Origin: Cellulosilyticum lentocellum DSM 5427
GTDB taxonomy: Bacteria; Bacillota; Clostridia; Lachnospirales; Cellulosilyticaceae
Length of the DNA stretch: 64,000 nucleotides
Direction: 5' to 3'
Assembly: GCF_000178835.2 (NCBI RefSeq)
Contig: NC_015275.1
Coordinates: 3,935,001 to 3,999,000, forward strand
The translations under genes and the position numbers were made by a program. Below the pieces are notes generated by a model that saw only the letters and a list, made by a program, of their open reading frames with translations, had not been told where the DNA came from and searched no databases. Of the stretch, positions 52,633 through 61,054 are shown in pieces; positions within the stretch are counted from its first letter, which is position 1; every line of letters begins with the position of its first letter.

Positions 52633-53874
52633 TTAGTTTAGTTCAAATAACTCTGATAGCGTCTTTGCATACTGTGCTCTTAGCTCTAGGTTTTCAGTAG
52701 TCATCAGCTTCGCAATTGGCGTACGTATGCATCTTTTTAAGACCTCTTCCATAATCATATGCATAGCTTCTTCATCTATTTCCTCGCTTATTATTTTCTT
52801 ACCAAGGAGCCTTGTTGTATGTGCTTTAATGTCTTCACAATAAGCATCTAGGCCATGAATCACCTCTTCTATACTGAGTGCTTCTAACCATCTCATGAGC
52901 TTTTGAATTGCTTTTTCTATTTCTTTCTGGGCAGCTATAACAAGTTCCAAGCGACGTTCATTGTTAGCCTCAGCAATCATTTTTAGTGCATCAATGTCAT
53001 AGACATTTACAAGTTCCATTTCATTAATAGCCGGGTCAATATCTCTCGGCATGGCTATGTCCATAATATCCAGCTTTTTTGTTAAACTTGGCATTTGCTT
53101 TGCTTGTAAAATAATATGAGGTGATGCCGTAGCAGAAATCACCATATCCACTTGAGGTAGCACTTCATAACGCTCCTCATAAGCTATCGGAATCAGTCCC
53201 TCATATACTTCTGTTAGTTCTACTGCTTTAGTATGTGTACGATTAGTCACATAAATTTCTCCTATATTCTCCTCTAATAAATATTTAATGGCCAGTTCAT
53301 TCATTTCGCCTGTCCCAATAACGAGTACTTTTTTTCCTCTAAGCGTTTCTTGCTTTTCTTTTAAAAACTTGACGGCAATATGACTAATAGATAAGGAATG
53401 CTCAGATATCTTGACTTCACTTTTAATGAGCTTAGCTGTAGAAATTGCTTCACGGAAAATTTTATTAAGTACCTTTCCACTAGTATGCTCACTCATGGCT
53501 TCCTCATGTGCTTTTTTTACTTGCCCTAATATCTGGTCTTCACCAACAACAATAGAATCAAGCCCCGCTGCCACTTCAAATAAATGTCTAACAGCCTCTT
53601 CACCTTGCCTTATGTATAAATAAGGAGTGATGTCTCCCTTTACAAAATAGCTTTGATAAAACGCTATGCCCTTTAAAATAGCACTTTCTATATTCTCTTC
53701 ATAGATATAAATCTCACTTCTATTACAAGTCGAGAGAATGACTACTTCTTGTAAGCTCTTTTCTACCCTAAGCTCATGTAGGCAATCTACTAGCTTAGTA
53801 CGGGTAAAGCTTACCTTCTCTCGTATTTCTATGGGACAATTTCTATGGTTGACCCCAACAACTGCAAAACACAT
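52633..53874 (-). CDS. hemA: Glutamyl-tRNA reductase
   Basis: It reduces glutamyl-tRNA to glutamate-1-semialdehyde, the entry of the C5 route. The protein (413 residues) has the catalytic Cys in LSTCNRSEIY, VVGVNHRNCP, AAGLDSIVVGEDQILGQVK and the NADPH site VLVIGTGEM. The C-terminal dimerisation helix is complete. GGAAGGGGG 6 nt before the ATG at 53874 decides the start. It follows cbiK by 77 nt. Confidence 0.96.
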   Translation of the reverse strand: MCFAVVGVNHRNCPIEIREKVSFTRTKLVDCLHELRVEKSLQEVVILSTCNRSEIYIYEENIESAILKGIAFYQSYFVKGDITPYLYIRQGEEAVRHLFEVAAGLDSIVVGEDQILGQVKKAHEEAMSEHTSGKVLNKIFREAISTAKLIKSEVKISEHSLSISHIAVKFLKEKQETLRGKKVLVIGTGEMNELAIKYLLEENIGEIYVTNRTHTKAVELTEVYEGLIPIAYEERYEVLPQVDMVISATASPHIILQAKQMPSLTKKLDIMDIAMPRDIDPAINEMELVNVYDIDALKMIAEANNERRLELVIAAQKEIEKAIQKLMRWLEALSIEEVIHGLDAYCEDIKAHTTRLLGKKIISEEIDEEAMHMIMEEVLKRCIRTPIAKLMTTENLELRAQYAKTLSELFELN

Positions 53875-53951
53875 AGTGTGCCCCCTTCCTTTTATCATTT
53901 CGTATTTTTATCCTTATTAATAAGTATGGTGGAGAAATATGAATTTTTTTC

Positions 53952-54749
53952 TTAGTCTCCTGTATATATCGTTATAGCCTTCTCTGCTTCTTGCGCATGG
54001 GCTAAAAAGCATTTTCTAATATTAGGATTTTCTCCTAAACCTCTTAAAATACATTCTACCTCAAATCCCTCTGCTTCTAAAATTGATTTCCACGAATCCT
54101 CTTCATCTCCTGCCATATCATTAATTGCATGACCGCCTGCTACTAACATAAACGGAATGAGATAAGCTTTTCTTACTTCTGCTTTTCTAAGACGATTAAT
54201 AATCTCTCTAATTTCTGGATATCCTTCTACTGTTCCCATATAAACTGGTAATTCTTCCTGGTCAAACATGTAATCCAGTGCACAATAAGCTGAATGTGCT
54301 TCATATTCCGTCCCATGCCCCATCAAAACTACTCCTTCTCCCTCTTTCAATGTTGGAAGCTCTGTTTTCACAGCTTCAACTGTTGCTTTATAATCCTCAA
54401 TTTGTGTAAGTAAGGGGCTACCTAATACAATCTTCTTAAACTGATTTTTATAGCACTCTACTTGCCCTTTAAGCTTGCCATATTCCTCACCGCAAATCAC
54501 AAGAAGCGTTTGTACAACAACTTCCTCATAGCCTGCTGCAACTAACTCATCTAGTACTTCTATAGGATTATTAATTTTTATATTTTCTACCCTAGCAATT
54601 TTTCTAATAATTATGTTAGACGTGAAAGCTCTATAGAAGTCATATCCTTCAAAGGCTGAAGCAATAAGCTCCTCACATGGTTTAATCGTCTTTTCTCTCG
54701 TCTCTTTATAACTTGATCCAAAACTCACTACTAGTATCGCTCTTTTCAT
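53952..54749 (-). CDS. cbiK: Sirohydrochlorin cobaltochelatase CbiK (anaerobic)
   Basis: It inserts Co2+ into sirohydrochlorin in the anaerobic B12 route. The protein (265 residues) begins RAILVVSFGSSYKETREKTI and carries the metal/catalytic His in MGHGTEYEAH and VAGGHAINDMAGDEEDSW. It has no signal peptide, so it is cytoplasmic. First gene of the operon; no cobalamin riboswitch was recognised upstream. Siroheme iron insertion is an alternative use. Confidence 0.93.
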   Translation of the reverse strand: MKRAILVVSFGSSYKETREKTIKPCEELIASAFEGYDFYRAFTSNIIIRKIARVENIKINNPIEVLDELVAAGYEEVVVQTLLVICGEEYGKLKGQVECYKNQFKKIVLGSPLLTQIEDYKATVEAVKTELPTLKEGEGVVLMGHGTEYEAHSAYCALDYMFDQEELPVYMGTVEGYPEIREIINRLRKAEVRKAYLIPFMLVAGGHAINDMAGDEEDSWKSILEAEGFEVECILRGLGENPNIRKCFLAHAQEAEKAITIYTGD

Positions 54750-54776
54750 CCCTTATCCCTCTTTTTTTACTATCTG

Positions 54777-55074
54777 CTAGCTTTGGTTTTGCCTACCTAT
54801 TACGCTTAATGGATTTACCTTTTTAGTCACTAGCGCTTTACCATGGTTTGTCACTACAGAAATCAAGTAATCATATCCTGCTGTTTCTGGAACTGTAGCT
54901 ATATGCAGACTATATGAAGTTTCACCCAAAATTAGAATCCTAACACATATCCTCTAGGTGTAATCATATATTCTTTATTCATAAAAGTAAACTTCTTTCC
55001 AGTAACCTCTATATTACTCCCACCTTTTCTTCCTACTGAAAGAATACAAAAACTTTCTTTCCCCAAAAAAATAG
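54777..55074 (-). pseudogene. Remnant of a secreted-protein gene, frameshifted
   Basis: Between the GH74 gene and cbiK the minus strand holds two protein-like stretches in different frames. One runs to a stop at 54932 and contains NIEVTGKKFTFMNKEY followed by MITPRGYVLGF. The other runs from about 54940 to a stop at 54777 and contains YDYLISVVTNHGKALVTKK. Together they look like the C-terminus of one extracellular protein broken by one frameshift. No start codon or ribosome site serves them. The parent family is not recognised. The rest of the 54750-55128 gap is the GH74 terminator and the cbiK leader. Confidence 0.45.
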
Positions 55075-55077
55075 AAA

Positions 55078-55112
55078 AAGGAATCACTAAGCCTAAACCT
55101 AGTGATTCCTTC
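55078..55112 (-). terminator. Terminator after the GH74 gene
   Basis: AAGGAATCACTA pairs with TAGTGATTCCTT across a 10-nt loop and is followed on the minus strand by TTTTCTATTTTTTT. It lies 17 nt past the stop. Confidence 0.85.
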
Positions 55113-55128
55113 TAAAAATTATTATTAC

Positions 55129-58100
55129 TTACTGAGGCGCCACTCCACTTACTAATACGCCATCATAGAAAACAGCTACATGATTTGCATCATTATAAGA
55201 AAAGTCGTTACTTTGGTCAAAGTTTGACCAATTAGTATTGGCTAATCTTGTAGCTACTTCCACTTTAGCTGTTGTATCTAAAGAATAATCTCCACTAAAG
55301 CTTAACTCTAAATAGTGTGATGCCGTAGATGTCGTTTCACTCATCTTAACAATCTTCCAAGCACTATTACTATTGATATTAACATACCATGGTGATTTAC
55401 TATATTGAATAGCTGCATTATCTATCCATGTGCTTTGACCTACACTACTATCTTCTGCTGTAAAGTAGTAACGGATTGTCACTTTAGATAAATCATATGT
55501 ATTTCCATCTGTTACTTGAACTTTAAATGTGCTACAAATCGTGTTAGTTGTTGTTCCTCCTGTTGAAGTTAAAGCAAGGCTAAGCCCACCTGTAGGTACA
55601 ACAACCTCTGTTGTATCCACTACCTTCAATTTCACTTTTTGTACTGCTCCTGCACTAAAGTTAAAAATTAAATTACTCTCTCCTAAAGGACAAGCCTCTA
55701 AATAACTAGATAAAATAGTTATTTGATCTCCATCCACTATATAGTCTTTACCTTCTACTAAAACAACCTCACCATTTTTAATGGTTACTAAACTATTTCC
55801 ATTAAAGGCTACCTCTAAGTTAATATCTGCCCTAGCTTCTACCTTTTTATCAAAACTTACTTCTGTTGGAGTAACAACAGCATCTTTTTCTGCAGTATTA
55901 ACTACTTTTACTACAAAATCAGCTGAAGAACCCTCACTAAATACAAAGCTCAAGGTATGTTCACCTTTTTCAAGTGTGGTTAAAAATACTTTATTTAAAG
56001 TAACAGTTTCACCTTCCACTACATAATCTGTACCTTTAGCTAAGACTTTACCATCTACATTAATGTTTTCTAGTGCGTTACCCTTTAGATTCATAACAAC
56101 TTGAACATCCTTTGGAACTGCTTTGTCAAACTCAGCTCTTGTTGTCTCTAAGCTGGCATTATTTACTGTTTTTGATATTGTAACATTTAGTACTGGATCA
56201 TTTCCTTTATTGAAGTCAAAGGTCAACACAGCTACTCCTTCAGCTAATGTTGATAGGTATGCCTTTGAAATAATTACTTTATTTCCTTCTACTACATAAT
56301 CACTACCTAAAGCTAATGTCTTTTCACCATTTTTAATAGCAACTAATGTATTACCATTTGCTTCAAAGTCAACAGTAATATCAGCTTGTAATCCTTCTTT
56401 TTTATCAAAAACTGCTTCATTAGTACTTAAACTTGCACTATTAACTGTTTCCTTAACGGTAATAGTTAATGCTGGGTCTATACCATTATCAAAATCAAAG
56501 CTTAGTTGAGCTGTGCCATTAGCTAATGTAACTAGATAACTTTTTAGAACAGTAACCTTGTTACCCTCTACTACATAATCTGTTCCAACTGTTAAAACTG
56601 TGGTTCCATTTTTAATAGCCACTAGTTTATTGCCATTATCTACAACCTCTACACTGACATCAGCTTGTAATTCCTCTTTTTTATCAAAGGTGGCTGATTT
56701 AGGGGTAATGCTACTACTTACTATAGGCGTGTCATTACCAGTATCAGCATAAACAATACCACGTCCATTAGTTCCTATGTATACTCTACCATAAACATCT
56801 GGGTCTCCTGTAACATCACAGCCTGGATCAACTAAACCATATTGATGGTTATCATCATTAATTCTTACCCAGCTTTCTCCCTTATCATCAGATCTAAAGA
56901 AGCCATGTTGACCCTCTATCTTGGCAACAATATAAATAGCTTCATAGCTAGAACCTTCCTTGCCTTTTCCAAAGCCAAATGAATTTACTTCCTCCACATC
57001 AGAAATCTTGGTATAAGTTTTACCATAATCTTCAGAGAACCAAAAACCATTTTCTTCTTTAGCGGTAGCCTTGCTAGTTCCCATCCATACATTACCTTCG
57101 TGTCCTCTTACTGCCTTGATGTTCATATCTGTTACACTAGGTAATCCATCAACTGTTACAGCTTTAAAAGTTTTAGCTCCATCTGTACTTACATAAGCTT
57201 TTCCATCTTTATAACCATAGAATACCTTTGGATTTACACGATCAGAAGCAATTCTAGCACCTACAGGAATACCTATAGAAGCAGTCCAGTTATATCCTCC
57301 ATTAGCCCAGCTTACAGCTTCATCTGGCGTTGCCCAAACCACCGTATTACCATCAGCTGATAATGCAACTTTTCCTCCACCTATACTACTACCGATTCTA
57401 CTACTAATAGGAGAGAATGTTTTTCCTCCATCTTTTGACCACATCATACCATTTAAATAATTACCGTAGCCATCTATTTCTTTTCTTTCCCCTACACGTA
57501 CAACAATATTAGGATTTAGCTCTGCATAATCCACATCTACTGAACTGTTTAAGCTAGAATATTTATCTCCAGCCTTTACATTGGCCAAAATACTAGGTAC
57601 CTTTGTGACATCACTATGATAGAAACCATTAACATCATATAAGCTACTAATGAGTCCATCATCTTCACCTGGTACTACTACTAAAGCATTAGATACAACT
57701 TCTTCTATACCATCTGCCATAACGGTAATATCCATCTGTCCACCTTGATCCCAGTTGGTTAAGTTATTAGTACCATATAAAGTAGCACCTGTACCGTACA
57801 TTAAACGATCTGAGTTAAATGGGTCAATATCTATAGCCCCTACACACCAACCCAACTTAGGGAAAATTTCAGCACTTCCACCTGCTTGACTTTTATTCCC
57901 CCAATCTAACCATGGTGCATCTGAAATATCCATCTTATAGTAGAGCTTACGATCTGGATAACTTGTCCATTCCCAAACATTCTTCCAAGTTTCTCCACCA
58001 TCTGTACTTCTATACATGAAGATATCTGGCCACCAGGATTGGCAAATAACCACAATATTATCTTCATTTTGTGGGTCTACAGCAATACCATTATAAGGAT

Positions 58101-59145
58101 AGTAAGGATCATCAGGTGCTGTTTTACTTGATTTAGGACTAATAAGTGTCCACGTATCTGTATTCGTATCAAATTTCCATACATCACCATAACCTGTTTC
58201 ATAAGGTCCTGCCGTAGTTGAGTAAGTTACATAAAGAATGCCATCTTTAGTAAGATAAGATTGATAAGGTAAGTAAGTTACCCCCTCCTCTATTTTCCAT
58301 TCACCTGTTGTTTCATTGGTTACTTTTCCTCTAGGTTCATTAGGGAGTGCTTCCCATGTCTTACCGCCATCTTTGCTTCTATAAATAGAATGTGCCTGAT
58401 CTCCTACACCTACATAAATAGTTTGAGAACCTGAGCCTACTTTATTTGAATTCTCATCACAAATTACCCAGGTTAAACCTAGATTACCTTCATACTGCGT
58501 TCCTTTGTCGTACTTAAAAGTTCCCTTGGTGGGAAATGAAGTCACTTCTTTCCAAGTGTGCCCATAATCTTCACTCTTCCATAAACCATTATTACGTGAT
58601 GCAAGATACAAGTTAGAATTTTTATTAGGATCAACTATCAACCTATCTCCCATTAGTCTTCCTTGCATATTACTACCACAGAAAAATGGTAATTCTACTA
58701 CGTCCCAAGTCTCTCCTTTATCATTAGAACAAAATACTGCTCCGGGTACATCTGTCCAACCATTATCATATTCTCCCATCAGTGCATAAACACGGTTAGG
58801 GTCTGTTGGATCTGTAGCAATACCATCACAACCTAGATTACTCCATGTTTCTGGTCCTACCCAGTCAGTAAGAGGTTTCCAGCTCCCAGTATCTTCCTGC
58901 CAGCGGTAAATACCACCCATATCCGTTCTAGCATAGATAAGATTTTCTTCTGCTTCACTAAAAGTAATACCTGTAATCATTCCCCCACCATAAATTTGTA
59001 CATTCTTCCACTCATTGGTTTCAGCACTATAGGCATATACACAATTAGGCGCAATACACATCATTGCTAGTCCAATAGGTAAAACAAACTTTCTTGCATA
59101 ACAGCTAATAGCTTGTCTTAACTTACTCAATATTCTCTTACTCAT
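55129..59145 (-). CDS. Secreted GH74 xyloglucanase with four X2 modules and CBM3
   Basis: An exported endo-acting xyloglucan hydrolase is predicted (about 1338 residues). The order is: signal peptide with a long basic N-region (1-40), GH74 double beta-propeller (about 45-800), four X2 modules (about 811-902, 903-995, 996-1088, 1089-1178, each with FDKK or FDKA and DYVVEG-type words) and a C-terminal CBM3 (about 1188-1339) for cellulose binding. Catalytic Asp candidates are Asp76 (YARTDMGGIYRW) and Asp540 (DVDYAELNPN). Many ASP-box-like SxDxGxTW repeats mark the propeller blades. No dockerin or SLH is present, so it is a free, not cellulosomal, enzyme. Two tandem ATGs occur; 59145 fits the AGGAGG spacing. 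Confidence 0.95.
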   Translation of the reverse strand: MSKRILSKLRQAISCYARKFVLPIGLAMMCIAPNCVYAYSAETNEWKNVQIYGGGMITGITFSEAEENLIYARTDMGGIYRWQEDTGSWKPLTDWVGPETWSNLGCDGIATDPTDPNRVYALMGEYDNGWTDVPGAVFCSNDKGETWDVVELPFFCGSNMQGRLMGDRLIVDPNKNSNLYLASRNNGLWKSEDYGHTWKEVTSFPTKGTFKYDKGTQYEGNLGLTWVICDENSNKVGSGSQTIYVGVGDQAHSIYRSKDGGKTWEALPNEPRGKVTNETTGEWKIEEGVTYLPYQSYLTKDGILYVTYSTTAGPYETGYGDVWKFDTNTDTWTLISPKSSKTAPDDPYYPYNGIAVDPQNEDNIVVICQSWWPDIFMYRSTDGGETWKNVWEWTSYPDRKLYYKMDISDAPWLDWGNKSQAGGSAEIFPKLGWCVGAIDIDPFNSDRLMYGTGATLYGTNNLTNWDQGGQMDITVMADGIEEVVSNALVVVPGEDDGLISSLYDVNGFYHSDVTKVPSILANVKAGDKYSSLNSSVDVDYAELNPNIVVRVGERKEIDGYGNYLNGMMWSKDGGKTFSPISSRIGSSIGGGKVALSADGNTVVWATPDEAVSWANGGYNWTASIGIPVGARIASDRVNPKVFYGYKDGKAYVSTDGAKTFKAVTVDGLPSVTDMNIKAVRGHEGNVWMGTSKATAKEENGFWFSEDYGKTYTKISDVEEVNSFGFGKGKEGSSYEAIYIVAKIEGQHGFFRSDDKGESWVRINDDNHQYGLVDPGCDVTGDPDVYGRVYIGTNGRGIVYADTGNDTPIVSSSITPKSATFDKKEELQADVSVEVVDNGNKLVAIKNGTTVLTVGTDYVVEGNKVTVLKSYLVTLANGTAQLSFDFDNGIDPALTITVKETVNSASLSTNEAVFDKKEGLQADITVDFEANGNTLVAIKNGEKTLALGSDYVVEGNKVIISKAYLSTLAEGVAVLTFDFNKGNDPVLNVTISKTVNNASLETTRAEFDKAVPKDVQVVMNLKGNALENINVDGKVLAKGTDYVVEGETVTLNKVFLTTLEKGEHTLSFVFSEGSSADFVVKVVNTAEKDAVVTPTEVSFDKKVEARADINLEVAFNGNSLVTIKNGEVVLVEGKDYIVDGDQITILSSYLEACPLGESNLIFNFSAGAVQKVKLKVVDTTEVVVPTGGLSLALTSTGGTTTNTICSTFKVQVTDGNTYDLSKVTIRYYFTAEDSSVGQSTWIDNAAIQYSKSPWYVNINSNSAWKIVKMSETTSTASHYLELSFSGDYSLDTTAKVEVATRLANTNWSNFDQSNDFSYNDANHVAVFYDGVLVSGVAPQ

Positions 59146-59210
59146 CATACCCCTCCTAGATTAATAAAACACTTTTATAAAGCATCTTTATTAATTTCAT
59201 TTATGCCTCT

Positions 59211-59238
59211 ATTATATTACGCTCCTTATGTAGTCCAA
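59211..59238 (-). promoter_or_regulatory. Sigma-A-type promoter of the GH74 gene
   Basis: TTGGAC (59238-59233) and TATAAT (59216-59211) are separated by 16 bp and lie 66 nt upstream of the start codon. No clear catabolite operator was found. Confidence 0.65.
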
Positions 59239-59317
59239 TATGGTTCTCCCAAGATGCATTATTTTTATACATAATATGCCTTTTATAAAAAAGTTGTAAC
59301 TATTCAGCTATACAAAC

Positions 59318-59720
59318 AGAAATTTGTCGGGGGTGTTTATGAGAATTACGTCTGGAGGAAAATGAGGGGGCTTTTCTTTTTTGAAAACACTTCAAGAGAG
59401 TGGCTTTACGCATTATTGTTGATATCTATTTTCTGCACTTCTCGTTTAGGGGCCCCAGCGTTTATGAGATTAATAACGCTTGTAAGAAATGATAGGATAA
59501 GGGCTGCCTGAAGGAATGACTTCGTAGTATTTTTTAGAAGCACTTGGTGAACTTTTTTGATGGGTTTTAGTGCGAGTGTTTGACTGAAAGGAGTTTTCGC
59601 ACGTTCATCAAAAAAATGAGCCTTAGTGCTTCAAAAAATACGGAGCGGAATTCCGGAAGGTAGCCCTTATCCTATCATTTCCGCCCAACAGTATCCTCAT
59701 CAACGACACGACACATTTCT
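59318..59720. repeat. Palindromic dispersed repeat, copy C (most complete)
   Basis: This 403-bp element has imperfect terminal inverted repeats: AGAAATTTGTCG at 59318 and CGACACATTTCT ending at 59720 (11 of 12 match), with weaker similarity continuing inward for about 45 bp. The interior from about 59490 to 59690 is a long imperfect hairpin nearly identical to copy B. No ORF and no clear target-site duplication. The remaining parts of the 59149-59812 gap hold the GH74 promoter and the corA terminator. Confidence 0.75.
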
Positions 59721-59753
59721 AAATAGTTATGACATAAAGCTTAACCCGCACGC

Positions 59754-59807
59754 AAAAATAGCTATACTTCTAACAAGTTTAAACTTATTAGGAGTATAGC
59801 TATTTTA
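59754..59807. terminator. Terminator after corA
   Basis: AAAATAGCTATACTTCTAA pairs with TTAGGAGTATAGCTATTTT (near-perfect) across a short loop, 6 nt past the corA stop. Confidence 0.85.
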
Positions 59808-59812
59808 TCTAT

Positions 59813-60748
59813 TTAAAATAATTTTTTTCTAATCATAAATAATGCTAGTAATACTGTCAAAGCAATTGAGAAAGCTACTATTCCCACAAAAGCATATGGG
59901 CTGCCATCTTGGAATGGTACTATAACGTTCATTCCCCAGAAACTAGCAATCATTGTTGGCACAGACATAACAATAGTAATCGAAGTAAGAGTCTTCATCA
60001 CAATATTTAAGTTGTTAGAAATAACAGATGCAAATGCATCCATGGTTCCACTTAAAATGTTACTGTAAATGTTGGCCATCTCAATAGCCTGTTTATTTTC
60101 AATAATAACATCTTCTAGCAAATCTTCATCCTCTGGATATTGCTTTACATTTTCCATTCTCATCATCTTCTCAAGTACAATTTCATTAGAACGAAGTGAT
60201 GTTGTAAAGTATACTAAACTCTTTTCCAAATCAAGAAGCTGAATAAGCTCTTTATTCTTCATAGATTTATGAAGCTCTTGTTCAATCTTATGACTCATAC
60301 GATCGATGTGTCTTAAGTATTGTAAGTAGTAAGACGCATTTTTATAAAGAAGCTGTAATATAAATCTTGTTTTCTTATAGGTAAAGAAACCTCTAATTTT
60401 ACCAGAACTAAAATCCTCTAGTAACTGAATATTTTTTAAGCAAGTTGTAATAATGAACTTATCGCCTAAAATAATAGTCATTGGAATGGTAGCATAATCA
60501 CCCATACCTTCTTCTGTTTCTTTAATAGGTACGTCTACGATAATAACTGTACAGTTATCATCTACTTCAATACGAGCTCTTTCCTCTTCATCCAGTGCGG
60601 ATAAAATATGATTAACTTCAATATTGAAAGCCTCAGAAATTTCGTTAATCTCTTGTGGTGTAGGATTAATTAAATTAATCCATGCGCCTTCTTCGAAGGA
60701 TTCAATAGCTTTTAGCCCTGCATCAAATGTTTTATAAATTTGTTTCAT
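59813..60748 (-). CDS. corA: CorA-family divalent metal ion transporter
   Basis: This is a Mg2+ (or Co2+/Ni2+) channel. The protein (311 residues) has a large cytoplasmic domain, a long stalk helix, two C-terminal membrane helices and the pore signature FWGMNV. The sequence NVIVPFQDGSPYAF forms the loop between helices. The ATG at 60748 is preceded by GGAGG at 10 nt and by a 214-nt leader; an open frame upstream to 60808 lacks a start site of this quality. The leader can form alternative helices around the ribosome site, so translation control by metal is plausible. Confidence 0.93.
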   Translation of the reverse strand: MKQIYKTFDAGLKAIESFEEGAWINLINPTPQEINEISEAFNIEVNHILSALDEEERARIEVDDNCTVIIVDVPIKETEEGMGDYATIPMTIILGDKFIITTCLKNIQLLEDFSSGKIRGFFTYKKTRFILQLLYKNASYYLQYLRHIDRMSHKIEQELHKSMKNKELIQLLDLEKSLVYFTTSLRSNEIVLEKMMRMENVKQYPEDEDLLEDVIIENKQAIEMANIYSNILSGTMDAFASVISNNLNIVMKTLTSITIVMSVPTMIASFWGMNVIVPFQDGSPYAFVGIVAFSIALTVLLALFMIRKKLF

Positions 60749-60962
60749 CTTTTCACATCCTCCACCCCTCACCTTTTTAGTGCAAGTGGTGATTTTGTGA
60801 CAGCACAAAAAGCTACCTTTGCATTAAAACAAGGTGAGTATTCTCATTATTTAATTGATTTTTTAAACGCCTATAACTCGGTCCGACGTCCACGGATACT
60901 CACACTCCCTTTAGTATTTATCATTTTTTATTTTTAATACAAAGACTTTCTTAATTTAAGCC
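60749..60962 (-). promoter_or_regulatory. Candidate switching leader (riboswitch-like) of corA
   Basis: In the minus-strand transcript the segment 60841-60831 (AUACUCACCUU) can pair with the upstream GUGAGUAU (60903-60896, 8 bp) or with the downstream AAGGUGAG (60775-60768, 8 bp). The two helices exclude each other. The downstream partner lies 3-4 nt before the GGAGG of corA, so the second helix would occlude translation start. A TTTTGTG/CACAAAA hairpin lies between. The aptamer side contains GGACGUCGGACCGAG. M-box hallmarks were not recognised, so the class is unknown. Confidence 0.5.
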
Positions 60963-60968
60963 TCTTCT

Positions 60969-60997
60969 ATACTATTTTATTATAAATCACCTGTCAA
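60969..60997 (-). promoter_or_regulatory. Sigma-A promoter of corA
   Basis: TTGACA (60997-60992), a 17-bp spacer and TAGTAT (60974-60969) form a near-ideal promoter. Start of transcription near 60962 gives a leader of about 214 nt. Confidence 0.8.
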
Positions 60998-61002
60998 GCA
61001 AA

Positions 61003-61045
61003 TTTACTTGTAGGAAGCAAAAAAATCTTCGTTCCTACAAGTAAA
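61003..61045. terminator. Hairpin after the HlyD-like gene
   Basis: TTTACTTGTAGGAA pairs perfectly with TTCCTACAAGTAAA over 14 bp, 10 nt past the HlyD-like stop. T-runs are weak on both strands, so it may act as an RNA 3' end stabiliser as well as a terminator. Confidence 0.55.
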
Positions 61046-61054
61046 CCTGAATCA

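Noticed and set aside
54750-54940. Cobalamin riboswitch upstream of cbiK
   Set aside because: No B12-box-like word (GCCACTG type) was found; the region reads as a gene remnant.
55129-59145. Dockerin or SLH domain in the GH74 enzyme
   Set aside because: The protein ends with the CBM3; no duplicated Ca2+-binding DxNxDG segment or SLH unit exists.
60749-60962. M-box Mg2+ riboswitch before corA
   Set aside because: The diagnostic M-box words were not found, although alternative helices are present; kept as an unknown leader.
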